Shown here: positions 17,647 to 27,059 of the stretch, in pieces
Numbering within the stretch: the stretch's first letter is position 1
Layout of the letters: the number at the start of each line of letters is the position of its first letter
Assembly (NCBI GenBank): GCA_027531565.1
Contig: JAPZSB010000002.1
Location: 186,001-250,000 of the forward strand
Source of the DNA: Beijerinckiaceae bacterium
GTDB taxonomy: Bacteria > Pseudomonadota > Alphaproteobacteria > Rhizobiales > Beijerinckiaceae
Direction of reading: 5' to 3'
Length of the DNA: 64,000 nucleotides
Notes under the pieces: generated by a model
What the model was told of the DNA's origin: nothing
What the model saw: the letters and a program-made list of their open reading frames with translations, nothing else
Database searches by the model: none
Position numbers and translations under genes: made by a program

Positions 17647-18243
17647 TCAGGGCTCGAGCAAGGGCAGCCACGGCGCCGCGTCACGCGGCAGGGTTCCATC
17701 CAGCCTCGGGTCGTCGAAGACCTCGATCGCGCGCCGGATCGGCCGGAATCCCGCCCGGCAGTAGAAATCCAGCGCGCGCGGATGATCAAGCGAGCAGGTA
17801 TGGACGTGAAGACGGTCCATTCCGGCCGCCTTGGCGCGCAGAAGCGCAGTCGTCATCAGCCGCTTGCCGATTCCCTGCCCGAGGGCGTCGGGGACAACGC
17901 CGAAAAATGCGAGTTCCGGCGCTTCCGTATCGCGGAAATCCAGTTCGAGCAGGCCGACATCCTTTCCGTCACGGACCAGCGCGTAGGCCTCGACAGCCGG
18001 TGCCATCAGGATTTCCCAGAGGGCGAGGTCCGGCATGCGCAGCCTGCTGAACCACAGCCATTCGGCGCCGACGGCGGAAAACAGGGAGCGATAGCGCTCG
18101 AGCGCTGCACCGTTGAGCCGTTCAAGGACGAAGCCTTCCGGCCAGGCCGGTTCGGCCGGGATGGTCTCGAGGTCATGGACGAGGTAGGTCACCAGGGCCG
18201 CAAGTTTCTGCGGATCGAGAAGGGTGTAGCCATCCTGTTGCAT
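17647..18243 (-). CDS. GNAT-family N-acetyltransferase
   Basis: In this 198-residue protein the acetyl-CoA-binding motif A is clear: LAFFGVVPDALGQGIGKRLM at about 115-135. It is followed by a beta-strand/helix pair (RLHVHTCSLDHPRALDFYCRAGF) that ends the GNAT fold. The N-terminal half is poorly conserved, so the substrate is unknown. It sits as a minus-strand guest gene between fliIJ and the YbhN-like gene. Confidence 0.85.
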   Translation of the reverse strand: MQQDGYTLLDPQKLAALVTYLVHDLETIPAEPAWPEGFVLERLNGAALERYRSLFSAVGAEWLWFSRLRMPDLALWEILMAPAVEAYALVRDGKDVGLLELDFRDTEAPELAFFGVVPDALGQGIGKRLMTTALLRAKAAGMDRLHVHTCSLDHPRALDFYCRAGFRPIRRAIEVFDDPRLDGTLPRDAAPWLPLLEP

Positions 18244-18445
18244 TGAAACCTGAATCCTTTGCCGGATCCGTTTGAGCAGGCCCGGTCCGGCAAGGCAAGA
18301 TCCGCTCCGGTCCTCTCCCCAGCCGTGTGATGCCGGGCTCCTGCGCCGGCGGGACGGAAATCATCCGAAGGTCTTGCCACGTCGGGGGATGTCGGGCAGT
18401 GAAACGCGGGACAGGCCCGTGAAGAGGGTCAGGGGCGGGGGAACG

Positions 18446-19468
18446 ATGAAGCGCTTCAAGGATTGGTTCTGGCCGATCGTCGGTCTGCTGGCCGTCGTTC
18501 TGTCTCTCAAGGTCCTTTACGACAAGTTGCGGGGCGAGGCGGCGACCGATGCCGCGACCAAGGCGCTGCTCGACAATGCCGGCGTCCTCGAAAGCCTCGC
18601 CATCATCTCGCGCGTCATCGGACAGAAGCTGGCGATCATTCCGATGCACGGCTACCTCCTCGCGGTGGCGGCCACGCTTTTCGCCTACTGGGCGCTGGCC
18701 TGGTATGACCGGATCGCCCTGATCCATCTCAACCGGACCAAGGGCATTTCGTGGTTCTACATCACGATCTGCTCGTTCACGACCTATGCCATCTCGCACA
18801 ATATCGGGGCCTCGGTGTTTTCCGGCGGCATGGTCCGGTACCGGGCCTATACGGCCAAGGGCCTCAGTGCACCGGAAGTGGCGGTGCTTGTCGCGCTCTG
18901 CTCCTTCACCTTCGGGTTTGGCACCATCCTGCTCGGCGGGCTCGTGCTGATGTACGAGCCGGAGATCGTGCAGCCGCTCCTGCCGCTCAGCCCGCTGGTC
19001 ACGCGGCTGATCGGCTTCGGGATGCTGGCTTTCTGCATCCTCTACACGATCGGGTCCTGGCTTCAGCTGAAGCCGCTGGTCATCCGGAATTTCAAGCTGG
19101 AATATCCCGGCCTGCATGTCGTCTGGCGCCAGTGGATCGCTGCGCCGATGGAATTGCTGGGGGCGGCGGGGATCATCTATTTCGCGCTTCCGGGCGAGAG
19201 CAATCCCGGCTTCATGATTGTCCTCGGGGCATTCCTGCTGTCCTTCTCGGCCGGGCTGCTCGTGCAGGCGCCCGGCGGGATCGGGGTGATGGAGGTCATC
19301 TTCCTCAAGGTCATGCCGGGCATGCCGGCGACCGAGGTCTTTGCGGCGCTGCTGGTCTGGCGGCTGCTCTACCTGCTGATCCCTCTCGCCATCTCGATTC
19401 CTGTCGTCCTGGCCTTCGAGAAATCGCAGCTCCGGAACGCTGCAAACGACACGACGCCGGCACCCTGA
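18446..19468 (+). CDS. YbhN/UPF0104-family multi-pass membrane protein (lysylphosphatidylglycerol synthase TM-like)
   Basis: The product has 340 residues from the ATG at 18446 with a G-rich Shine-Dalgarno. About eight hydrophobic segments are seen. The family signatures include YAISHNIGASVFSGGMVRYRAYTAKGLS and the C-terminal QAPGGIGVMEVIFL, which correspond to the flippase-like region of MprF/AglD/YbhN proteins. It has no soluble lysyl-transferase domain, so it is probably a lipid or polyprenyl-lipid transporter or flippase-like protein. Its stop codon lies inside a 10-bp-stem hairpin. Confidence 0.8.
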   Translation: MKRFKDWFWPIVGLLAVVLSLKVLYDKLRGEAATDAATKALLDNAGVLESLAIISRVIGQKLAIIPMHGYLLAVAATLFAYWALAWYDRIALIHLNRTKGISWFYITICSFTTYAISHNIGASVFSGGMVRYRAYTAKGLSAPEVAVLVALCSFTFGFGTILLGGLVLMYEPEIVQPLLPLSPLVTRLIGFGMLAFCILYTIGSWLQLKPLVIRNFKLEYPGLHVVWRQWIAAPMELLGAAGIIYFALPGESNPGFMIVLGAFLLSFSAGLLVQAPGGIGVMEVIFLKVMPGMPATEVFAALLVWRLLYLLIPLAISIPVVLAFEKSQLRNAANDTTPAP

Positions 19469-19481
19469 GGGGCCGGCGTCG
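19452..19481. terminator. Stem-loop overlapping the stop codon of the YbhN-like gene
   Basis: CGACGCCGGC (19452-19461) and GCCGGCGTCG (19472-19481) form a perfect 10-bp stem with a 10-nt loop that contains the TGA stop. flhA ends 31 bp further on from the other side. No T-run is present. Confidence 0.45.
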
Positions 19482-19512
19482 CGAGGCTTCATTCACCAAG
19501 CGAGCGAAGGTG

Positions 19513-21654
19513 TCAGATCGAGCCGACCGTCCGGAGGCGTGCGGAGGGGTGGATCTCGCCCTGGGCCAGCACGGCCGTCTGCGGGCGGAACCGTTCGACG
19601 ATCATGCGCACATAGGGGCGGATTGCGTTCGAGGTGACGAGGACCGGCAATTCGCCGAGCCGCGCCGCTTCCTCGAAACGGTCCCGCAGGGCGATCACGA
19701 AGTCATGCAGGCGCGAGGGCTGCATCGCGAGGTGCTTGATCTCGCCGTCGCCGACCAGTGACGAGGCAAAGGCATCCTCCCAGCTCGGCGACAGGGTGAT
19801 CAGCGCGAGCTGGCCGGTGGGGCCGGTATGCTGGGCGCAGATCTGCCGGCCGAGGCGCGAGCGGATATGCTCGACGATCATGCGCGGATCCCGGGTGACG
19901 GTGCCGGCGACTTCCGCCACCGCCTCGAGGATGGTGCCGAGGTCGCGGATCGAGACCCGCTCGGCGAGGAGCAGCTGGAGGATGCGCTGGATGCCGGTAA
20001 TGCTGATCGCGCCGTTCGTGAGGTCCTTCACGAGGTCCTGATGCGGCTTCGAGAGGTCCTTGAGCAGCTTCTGCACCTCTGCATAGGAGAGCAGTTCCGC
20101 CATGTTGTTCTTGATGATCTCGGTGAGATGCGTGGCGATGACGGTCGCCGGGTCGACCACCGTGTAGCCGCGCAGCTGCGCCTCGTCGCGCAGGCTCTCG
20201 TCGATCCAGGTGGCGGGGAGGCCGAAAGTCGGCTCCAGCATATGCGCGCCCGGCAGCTGGACCTGCCCGCCGGCCGGATCCATCGCCATGTACTGGTTCG
20301 GGAAGACGACCCCGTTGCCGGCATCGATCTCCTTCATCTTGATCACGTAGTGGTTCGATTCGAGCTGGACATTGTCGACCAGCCGGACCGAGGGGAGGAT
20401 GAAGCCCATCTCGGTCGCCAGCGTCCGGCGAAGGGCCTTGATCTGCTCCGTGATCTTGTCCTCGCCGTTCTGCCCCTGCACGAGCGGGAGAAGGGCGTAG
20501 CCGATCTCGATCCGCAACTCGTCGAGCCGGAGCGCTTCCTGCACGGGGGGGTCGGAGGCCTTCTGCTGGGCCACGACCTGCTCCATCGCCTGCTCGGCCG
20601 CGGCATCGATCCGCGCCTGCTTCTCCTGCCGGTCGAGGCGCCAGGCCATGTAGCCGGCCAGCAGGGCGAGGCCGAGGAACGGGATGGCCGGCATGCCCGG
20701 CAGGATGGCGATGACGACCATGACGAAGGACGACATGCCGAGTGCCTTGGAGGAGCTGGCCAGCTGCTTGGACAGGGCCTTGTCGGCGGCGCCGGTGACG
20801 CCGGCCTTGGAGACCAGCAGGCCGGCCGCGGTCGAGACGATCAGGGCCGGGATCTGGGTGACGAGGCCATCGCCGACGGTCAGCAGCGTGTAGGCCTTCG
20901 CCGCGTCGTTGAAGGTCATGCCGTTCTGGGCGACGCCGATGATGATGCCACCCACGACGTTGATGAAGGTGATCAGGATGCCGGCAATCGCATCGCCGCG
21001 CACGAACTTCGAGGCACCGTCCATGGCACCGAAGAAGGCGCTCTCGTCCTCGAGAGCCTTGCGGCGGGCCTTGGCCTCGTCCTGGTCGATCAGGCCGGCC
21101 GAGAGATCGGCGTCGATCGCCATCTGCTTGCCGGGCATCGCGTCAAGGCTGAAGCGGGCCGCGACTTCCGCGATGCGGCTCGAACCCTTGGTGATGACGA
21201 CGAAGTTCACGATCACGAGGATGACGAAGACGATCACCCCGATCACGAAATTGCCGCCCATCACGAAATTGCCGAAGGCCTCGATGACATGCCCTGCCGC
21301 GCCCTGGCCGGTATGGCCGTTCTGGAGGATCAGCCGGGTCGAGGCGAGATTCAGCGACAGCCGCAACATCGTTGCGATCAGCAGGATCGTCGGGAAGGAC
21401 GAGAATTCCAGCGGTGCCGCGATGAAGAGCGCGGTCATCAGGATCAGGACCGAGAGAATGATCGAGAACGCCAGCAGCAGGTCGAGCACCATCGGCGGCA
21501 GCGGCACGATCAGGACGACCAGGATCGTCAGGATCCCCATGGCGAGGGCGATATCACCCCGCTTCAGGAAAGCGCCAAGCTCTTGAGGTGTCATGAATTT
21601 TGGCGTCTGGAGTCCGGGAAGGCCTCCCTTGCCGCCAAGGCTCGCGTCACTCAT
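19513..21654 (-). CDS. flhA: Flagellar export gate protein FlhA
   Basis: The product has 713 residues from the ATG at 21654, preceded by AGGGGA; an upstream in-frame start would cover promoter DNA. The N-terminal half has about eight membrane helices with the FHIPEP-family signature region (PTILLIATMLRLSLNLASTRLIL) and the cytoplasmic loop RFSLDAMPGKQMAIDADLSAG. The C-terminal half is the cytoplasmic ring (FlhA-C) that docks export substrates and chaperones. The gene is separated from flbD by 112 bp containing its own promoter elements. As in Caulobacter, flhA stands apart from the fliF operon. Confidence 0.97.
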   Translation of the reverse strand: MSDASLGGKGGLPGLQTPKFMTPQELGAFLKRGDIALAMGILTILVVLIVPLPPMVLDLLLAFSIILSVLILMTALFIAAPLEFSSFPTILLIATMLRLSLNLASTRLILQNGHTGQGAAGHVIEAFGNFVMGGNFVIGVIVFVILVIVNFVVITKGSSRIAEVAARFSLDAMPGKQMAIDADLSAGLIDQDEAKARRKALEDESAFFGAMDGASKFVRGDAIAGILITFINVVGGIIIGVAQNGMTFNDAAKAYTLLTVGDGLVTQIPALIVSTAAGLLVSKAGVTGAADKALSKQLASSSKALGMSSFVMVVIAILPGMPAIPFLGLALLAGYMAWRLDRQEKQARIDAAAEQAMEQVVAQQKASDPPVQEALRLDELRIEIGYALLPLVQGQNGEDKITEQIKALRRTLATEMGFILPSVRLVDNVQLESNHYVIKMKEIDAGNGVVFPNQYMAMDPAGGQVQLPGAHMLEPTFGLPATWIDESLRDEAQLRGYTVVDPATVIATHLTEIIKNNMAELLSYAEVQKLLKDLSKPHQDLVKDLTNGAISITGIQRILQLLLAERVSIRDLGTILEAVAEVAGTVTRDPRMIVEHIRSRLGRQICAQHTGPTGQLALITLSPSWEDAFASSLVGDGEIKHLAMQPSRLHDFVIALRDRFEEAARLGELPVLVTSNAIRPYVRMIVERFRPQTAVLAQGEIHPSARLRTVGSI

Positions 21655-21712
21655 TCCCCTGCCCCCATGCGTTGCTGCATGCCGAATCCGGTCGGTGCTG
21701 ACCGGTCGACTG

Positions 21713-21725
21713 GGCAATTTTTGCC
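21713..21725 (-). promoter_or_regulatory. Candidate FlbD operator in the flhA promoter
   Basis: GGCAA-AAA-TTGCC (minus strand) is a 13-bp palindrome ending 58 bp before the flhA start. The same palindrome occurs upstream of fliF (27060-27072) and fliK (30911-30923). FlbD is the obvious candidate because its gene is adjacent and Caulobacter FlbD binds palindromic ftr sites in flagellar promoters. A GANTC site lies at 21684-21688. Confidence 0.6.
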
Positions 21726-21734
21726 GGGCATATG

Positions 21735-21750
21735 GTTAACGCCCGGTTAC
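21735..21750 (-). promoter_or_regulatory. CtrA box of the flhA promoter
   Basis: The minus strand reads GTAA-CCGGGCG-TTAAC, one mismatch from TTAA-N7-TTAAC. It is exactly 9 bp upstream of the palindrome at 21713-21725, the same spacing as in front of fliF. Confidence 0.65.
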
Positions 21751-21766
21751 TTTCGTCAGGGAAAAG

Positions 21767-23134
21767 TTAAAGCGCGGCAATCCGCGCGGCGCCGGGCTCC
21801 GGAACATCGATGCCGACGGCCACATATTCGTTGAGCTTGTTGCGCAACGTCCGGATGGAGATGCCGAGAATCTTGGCGGCATGGGTGCGGTTGCCGAGGC
21901 AATGATCGAGCGTGTCGAGAATCAGCTCGCGTTCGACATCGGCCACCGTCCGGCCGACAAGCGCACGCGTGGCGGCCTCGGCAGCTTCCGCAACCTTCCG
22001 CGCGGTGGCCTCGTTGGCATCGCGGCTGATCGATTCCCCTTCCGGGGTCAGGATCGCATCCGGTCCGATATCGACGCCATTGGCCAGCAGGACGGCGCGA
22101 TGCAGCGTGTTCTCGAGTTCGCGCACGTTGCCGCGCCAGGGATTGGCCAGCAGCATCCGCTTGGCGTCATGGCTGATCGGGCGGACCGGCAGCCCGTTCA
22201 TCTGGGCGTAGCGCTTGGCGAAATGGTTCGCGAGTTCGATGATGTCGTTCGGCCGTTCCCGCAGCGGCGGGATCTTCAGGTTGACGACATTGAGCCGGTA
22301 GAGAAGGTCCTCGCGGAATTCGCCCGATTTCACGCTTTCGGCGAGATTGCGGTTCGAGGTCGCGATGATGCGGATATCGACCGGAACCGGCCGGGTGCCG
22401 CCGACGCGGTCGATCACACGCTCCTGGATCGCCCGGAGCAGCTTGGCCTGAAGGCGGACATCCATTTCCGAGATTTCGTCCAGCAGGAGCGTGCCGCCAT
22501 CGGCCTCCTCGAACTTGCCGACGCGCCGGGCGATTGCGCCGGTAAAGGCACCCTTCTCGTGGCCGAACAGCTCGCTCTCGAGCAGGTTGTCGGGGATCGC
22601 GGCACAGTTGACCGACACGAAGGGCTTGGCCGAACGGCGCGATTTCTCGTGCAGGAACCGCGCCATGACTTCCTTGCCGACGCCCGATTCCCCGGTGATC
22701 AGCACCGAGGCATCGGAGCCCGCAATCTGCTGGGCGAGCTTGATGACGCGGGCCATCGCCTCGTCGCGGAAGACGATGGAGGTTTCGGTCTTGCTGACGG
22801 CCTCGAGAATGGCCGCGATCAGCTCCGGGTCGGGCGGAAGCGGGATATATTCCTTCGCGCCGGCCTCGATGGCCGCCACCGCCGCGCGCTTGTCGTTCGC
22901 GACACCGCAGGCCACGATGGGCAGCGTCATGTGTTCCGACGCGAGTCCTTCCGCGAGGGCCGCGATGTTCAGATGGGCATCGACCATGGCCAGATCGGCG
23001 CCCTTGCCCTGCCGCAGATGGGACAGGGCGGCCTCGATCCCGTCGACCTGTGCGACCGACGCGCCCCGCTCCCGGGCGATCTTCGCGGCGGTGATCAATT
23101 CACCGCGCAAGGTTCCGACAATCAGAAGCCGCAT
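21767..23134 (-). CDS. flbD: Sigma-54-dependent flagellar regulator FlbD
   Basis: The 455-residue protein has three parts. An N-terminal receiver-like domain (about 1-115) lacks the acidic pair (it starts MRLLIVGTLRG) but keeps an Asp in ADLAMVDAHL. An AAA+ sigma-54-interaction domain (about 130-360) has GESGVGKE (Walker A), the GAFTGA loop near residue 196 and GGTLLLDEISEMD (Walker B). A Fis-type helix-turn-helix at about 405-445 reads LDTLDHCLGNRTHAAKILGIS. In Caulobacter, FlbD activates sigma-54 class III/IV flagellar promoters and represses fliF. It is the last gene of fliF-fliG-fliH-fliN-flbD, the Caulobacter order. Confidence 0.95.
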   Translation of the reverse strand: MRLLIVGTLRGELITAAKIARERGASVAQVDGIEAALSHLRQGKGADLAMVDAHLNIAALAEGLASEHMTLPIVACGVANDKRAAVAAIEAGAKEYIPLPPDPELIAAILEAVSKTETSIVFRDEAMARVIKLAQQIAGSDASVLITGESGVGKEVMARFLHEKSRRSAKPFVSVNCAAIPDNLLESELFGHEKGAFTGAIARRVGKFEEADGGTLLLDEISEMDVRLQAKLLRAIQERVIDRVGGTRPVPVDIRIIATSNRNLAESVKSGEFREDLLYRLNVVNLKIPPLRERPNDIIELANHFAKRYAQMNGLPVRPISHDAKRMLLANPWRGNVRELENTLHRAVLLANGVDIGPDAILTPEGESISRDANEATARKVAEAAEAATRALVGRTVADVERELILDTLDHCLGNRTHAAKILGISIRTLRNKLNEYVAVGIDVPEPGAARIAAL

Positions 23135-23163
23135 GGTTCTGTCTCCTCGTCCGTCCTGACCGG

Positions 23164-23511
23164 TCAGCGGTCGGACTTGATGATTTCCGTCATGGTCACG
23201 CCGAGCTTGTCATCGACCAGCACCACTTCGCCGCGCGCGACCAGCCGGTCGTTGACGAAAATGTCGATCGCCTCGCCGACGCGGCGATCGAGCTCGAGAA
23301 TATGCCCCGGGCTCATCCGGAGCAGTTCGCCCACGCCCATCTTGGACCGGCCGAGCACGGCCGAGACCTGCACGGGCACATCGAAGACATGCTCGAGATC
23401 CGCTGCGGTCTTGGAGGAGAGCGGGGTCTCGCCATCGCTGCCATAGGCGGCGGCGACCAGATCAGCAGTCGATTCCAGATCCTGGAGCTGGAAATTGTTG
23501 TCAGTGGCCAT
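23164..23511 (-). CDS. fliN: Flagellar motor switch/C-ring protein FliN
   Basis: This is a 115-residue protein. The SpoA (surface presentation of antigens) domain covers the C-terminal 75 residues: VFDVPVQVSAVLGRSKMGVGELLRM, then GHILELDRRVGEAIDIFVNDRLVARGEVVLVDDKLGV. This is a typical FliN. It forms the lower C-ring with FliM and FliG and docks FliH-FliI. It lies 46 bp after fliH and 29 bp before flbD. fliM is not in the window. Confidence 0.94.
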   Translation of the reverse strand: MATDNNFQLQDLESTADLVAAAYGSDGETPLSSKTAADLEHVFDVPVQVSAVLGRSKMGVGELLRMSPGHILELDRRVGEAIDIFVNDRLVARGEVVLVDDKLGVTMTEIIKSDR

Positions 23512-23557
23512 GGGTCCTCAAGCCTTTCGATCTGTGAGGGTTTCAGTCTCTTTGTGG

Positions 23558-24199
23558 TCAGTCCTCGGCATCGGGGAAGAGCATCTTCGCCGATGTCTCG
23601 ATGAGGTTCTCAAGGCGGTTCCGGTCGCGGACGATGCCGCCGTCGGACCATTCGATCCGGCAATCGCCGAGCGCGATCTCCGGATCCGGAAACACGAAGA
23701 GCCGCGATTCGATGCCGTTTTCCTTCAGGAGGCCGATCAGCCGCTCCTTGCAGGGATCGACGAGATCGGGTGCGACCCGCACCGCGACATGGGGCGAACC
23801 GCGGAGATCGTTGAAGATCGCCCGCGCGGTCGCCTCGATCGCGCCGACCGGCGCGGTATCGATCAGGCGTCCCGCGATCTTGCGGGCGAAAAGCATCGCG
23901 AAGGCCAGGGCCTCGCTGCGCGCGGTCTCCTCGAGGCGCCGCATCTCGATCGTCGCGATCTCCAGCCGGGCACTGATGGCGTCGAGGCCATTGGCGATCC
24001 GGATCTGCTCGTTGTCGGCCTGCATCCGCCGGCCTTCCTCGATGCCCTGCTGGTAGGCCGCCTGCCGGGCTTCCTCGACGAGGCGCGCATGCTCGGGATA
24101 GGGCACAGGCACGCGCTGGCCGGGCTCGATGAAGGGCAGGCCCGAACCGGCTTTCGTGAAATCCCGGCCGAAGGTGAAGGCAGAGCGAGCGGTCGACAT
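23558..24199 (-). CDS. fliH: Flagellar assembly protein FliH
   Basis: In this 213-residue protein an N-terminal segment carries RPE-like GQRVPVPYPEHARLVEEARQAAYQQGIEEGRR, the GxxxG-rich helix of FliH. It is followed by a helical middle and a C-terminal alpha/beta part (VRVAPDLVDPCKERLI, DPEIALGDCRIEWSDGG) that resembles the FliH/YscL/F-ATPase-delta family. It regulates FliI and anchors it to FliN. It lies 10 bp after fliG. In Caulobacter the gene at this position is called flbE. Confidence 0.9.
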   Translation of the reverse strand: MSTARSAFTFGRDFTKAGSGLPFIEPGQRVPVPYPEHARLVEEARQAAYQQGIEEGRRMQADNEQIRIANGLDAISARLEIATIEMRRLEETARSEALAFAMLFARKIAGRLIDTAPVGAIEATARAIFNDLRGSPHVAVRVAPDLVDPCKERLIGLLKENGIESRLFVFPDPEIALGDCRIEWSDGGIVRDRNRLENLIETSAKMLFPDAED

Positions 24200-24209
24200 G
24201 GCGTGGCCT

Positions 24210-25271
24210 TCAGTAGATCAGTTCGTCTTCGGCGCGGTTCTTGCCGATGGTGATTTCACCCTTCGAGGCCAGTTCCTTCGCCAGCATGACAATGCGGGTC
24301 TGTGCCTCGTCGACCTCCTTGAGGCGGACGGGGCCGCGGCTCTGCATCAGTTCTTCCATGTTCTTCGCGGCGCGGGTCGACATCTGCTGGAAGAAGAACT
24401 TCTTCATGGCCGGCGCCGCGCCCTTGAGCGCCACGGCGAGAATGTCGCGGTCCGAATAGCGGATCAGCGTCTGGGTCGAGCCCGGATCGAGCTTTGCCAG
24501 ATCGTCGAAAGTGAACATCAGCGACCGGATCTTCTGGGCCGCCTCGCGGTTGCGCTCGTCAAGCGCGGCGAGGAACCAGCTTTCCGTCTGCCGGTCGAAG
24601 GAGTTGAAGATCTCGGCGATCATCTCGTGGCTGTCACGGCGCGAGGTCTGCGACAGGTTGGAGATGAACTCGGTGCGCAGGGTTTCCTCGATATGCGCAA
24701 GCACTTCCTTCTGCACCGGCTCCATGTTGAGCATCCGGTTCACGACTTCCAGCGCGAATTCGTGCGGCAGCAGCGAAAGGACGCGCGCGGCATTTTCCGA
24801 ACGGATCTTCGAGAGGATCACCGCCACGGTCTGCGGATATTCGCCCTTGAGATAGTTGGCGAGAACCTGATCCTGCACGTTGCCGAGCTTCTGCCACATG
24901 TTGCGACCGGCCGGACCGCGGATCTCCTCCATCAGGGAGTAGACCTTGTCCTTCGGCAGCAACTTGCTGAGCAGGGCTTCGGTGCGGTCATAGTCGCCGG
25001 TGACGGCGCCGCCCTGGGCCATCATCGACAGGAATTCCGCAACCAGGGCCTCGACCGCTTCCGCCGTGACCGCGCCCAGCCGGGACATGGCCCGCGAAAC
25101 GGTGCGGATCTCGTCCTCGTCGAGCGCCTCCCAGACCGGGCCGCCATAGCGCTCGCCAAGGACGAGCAGGATGATCGAGGCCTTTTCCGGGCCGGACAGG
25201 AACCGTGTCAGTTCCTTGTTCGGTGCCGGAGCGGTTTCCGGCGTCTTTTCCGCTGTACTCGTCTTCGCCAT
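24210..25271 (-). CDS. fliG: Flagellar motor switch protein FliG
   Basis: The 353-residue protein has an N-terminal FliF-binding domain ([21 protein letters not shown]). The middle domain holds the EHPQ-like region ([13 protein letters not shown]). The C-terminal torque helix carries alternating charges ([33 protein letters not shown]). It is the C-ring component that contacts the stator. It is in the fliF operon, 40 bp after fliF. Confidence 0.96.
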   Translation of the reverse strand: MAKTSTAEKTPETAPAPNKELTRFLSGPEKASIILLVLGERYGGPVWEALDEDEIRTVSRAMSRLGAVTAEAVEALVAEFLSMMAQGGAVTGDYDRTEALLSKLLPKDKVYSLMEEIRGPAGRNMWQKLGNVQDQVLANYLKGEYPQTVAVILSKIRSENAARVLSLLPHEFALEVVNRMLNMEPVQKEVLAHIEETLRTEFISNLSQTSRRDSHEMIAEIFNSFDRQTESWFLAALDERNREAAQKIRSLMFTFDDLAKLDPGSTQTLIRYSDRDILAVALKGAAPAMKKFFFQQMSTRAAKNMEELMQSRGPVRLKEVDEAQTRIVMLAKELASKGEITIGKNRAEDELIY

Positions 25272-25311
25272 TCCTGCCCCCTGGGCCCTGATCCGTGTCC
25301 GGCTCTAGCGG

Positions 25312-27000
25312 TTAGCGTGTCTGGGCGATCCACTGGCGAACGATCGCCACGGATTCACTCGGGTTTTCCTGCACGATCCGGCCGAGGCTATCGATCGCGC
25401 CCTGCTGGAGTGCGTGCTGGATCGTGTTGACATTCGTCTGGTTCGAGTTGGCGGCGACCATTGCCCCGGCCTGGCCCGGGGCGGGCAAGGCCAGAGGCTG
25501 GCCGGCCGGACCGGCGGCGCCGGGCACCATGCCGGACGCGTCGATCACGCTCTGGAGCCCGCCGATCTGCGGTACGGCAACCAGCGACGTGTCGGTGCGT
25601 TCCTTCGTGCCGATTCCCATCTGGCGCAGCAGCGGGCGGACCACCAGCAGCGTGACCAGCAGCGTCAGCAGGCCGAAGACGCCGATCTCGACCATGCGGA
25701 GGATGTCTTCCTTGGTCAGGGCAAGCATCTGCTCGGTGAAGGTCGGCGTCCGGCCCTCGACCGCGGCCACACCCTCGGCGAAGCGGAGATTGATCACATC
25801 GACCTGGTCGCCGCGGTTGCGGTCGAACCCTATCGAGGAGCGCACAAGCGCCGCGATGCGTTCGAGTTCCTCGGCCGGGCGCGGCTGGTAGTTCATCTGG
25901 CCATTCGCGCCGGGGGTGTAGATCCCGTCGACCAGCACGGCAACCGAGAGGCGCTTCACCCGACCGGCCTCGATGATCTCGGTGCGCGTGGTCTTGGTGA
26001 TCTCGTAATTGACGATTTCCTCGTTGCGCTGGGTCGCATCCCGCTGCTGCGGATTGGCTTGCGCATTCTGCTGCTGCTGCTGCGGCAGTTCGTTGCCGAT
26101 GGTGACCTGGTTGTCCCGGGTTTCCTGGCTCTGCTGGTTCTCGGTCCGGGTCTGGGTAGAGCGAATCACCCGGCTCTCGGGATCGAAGCTGTCGGTCACC
26201 TGCTGCACGCGGTTGAAATCCATCTCGGCGGCGACCTGCACCCGGGCGCGACCCCGCCCGACAATGCTGGCGACGATATCCTCCACCTGGCCCCGCAGGC
26301 GGCGCTCGTGGTTGCTCTGCTTGTCGGCCGCGAGGGCGGCGGCATCGGTCTCGTTGCCGGCGCCGTCGGCCAGCAGGCGGCCGGTTTCGTCGACGATGGA
26401 GACGCGCTCGGGCTTCAGGCCCTGCACTGCTGTCGCCACGAGATGGCGAACCGCCCGGATCTGCCCCGGTTCGAGTTCGCCCCGGACCTTCAGCACGATC
26501 GAGGCACGCGGTTCCTGCCGGTCACGTTCGAACAGGCGCTTTTCGGGAATGGCGAGATGGACACGGGCCTGCTGCACCCGCTCGATGCTGCGGATGGTGC
26601 GGGACAGTTCGCCTTCGAGGGCCCGGAGCTGGTTGACGCCCTGCACGAGGCTGGTGGCGGAGAAACTGTCGCTCTTGTCGAAGATCTCGTAGCCGACCGT
26701 GCCGCCGGCGGGCATGCCCTTGCTGGCAAATTCCATCCGGAGGCGGGTGGCCTGATCCCGGGGAACCAGGATCGTGGTGCCGTCCCCGCGCAATTCGTAG
26801 CGGACCCCGCGGTTTTCCAGGTCCCGAACGATGGCGTTCGAATCCTGGATCGGGAGATCGCTGAAGAGAACGCCCATATTCGGGCCGGACATCTTCGTCA
26901 TCACGAAGGCGAAGAAGCCCACGAGAGCAAGGGTTACGGCCCCCATCGCCACCAGGCGCTGCGGTCCCAACCGGTTCACGAGTTCGAGGATGCCGTTCAC
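25312..27000 (-). CDS. fliF: Flagellar MS-ring protein FliF
   Basis: The 562-residue protein has a first membrane helix at about 15-37 (GAVTLALVGFFAFVMTKM). The periplasmic ring-building region has LFSDLPIQDSNAIVRDLENRGVRYEL and EGELSRTIRSIERVQQARVHLAIPE. A second helix follows at about 437-460 (VFGLLTLLVTLLVVRPLL), then a C-terminal tail that binds FliG. A Gln/Asn-rich stretch (about 295-320) lies in the periplasmic part. It is the first gene of the flagellar operon ending in flbD and is preceded by the CtrA box and palindrome at 27060-27097. It is divergent from pdxA. Confidence 0.96.
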   Translation of the reverse strand: MNGILELVNRLGPQRLVAMGAVTLALVGFFAFVMTKMSGPNMGVLFSDLPIQDSNAIVRDLENRGVRYELRGDGTTILVPRDQATRLRMEFASKGMPAGGTVGYEIFDKSDSFSATSLVQGVNQLRALEGELSRTIRSIERVQQARVHLAIPEKRLFERDRQEPRASIVLKVRGELEPGQIRAVRHLVATAVQGLKPERVSIVDETGRLLADGAGNETDAAALAADKQSNHERRLRGQVEDIVASIVGRGRARVQVAAEMDFNRVQQVTDSFDPESRVIRSTQTRTENQQSQETRDNQVTIGNELPQQQQQNAQANPQQRDATQRNEEIVNYEITKTTRTEIIEAGRVKRLSVAVLVDGIYTPGANGQMNYQPRPAEELERIAALVRSSIGFDRNRGDQVDVINLRFAEGVAAVEGRTPTFTEQMLALTKEDILRMVEIGVFGLLTLLVTLLVVRPLLRQMGIGTKERTDTSLVAVPQIGGLQSVIDASGMVPGAAGPAGQPLALPAPGQAGAMVAANSNQTNVNTIQHALQQGAIDSLGRIVQENPSESVAIVRQWIAQTR

Positions 27001-27059
27001 TGCCCCACCATCCAGCTTTCTGTCCGACGCGAATTGCGCGCGCCGTGTTTCCTGCGCTA

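Noticed and set aside
21713-21725. The fliF and flhA palindromes read as sigma-54 -24/-12 elements
   Set aside because: GG and GC are there, but the spacing is one to two bases too short (10-11 instead of 12). The symmetrical form and reuse at fliK fit an operator better.
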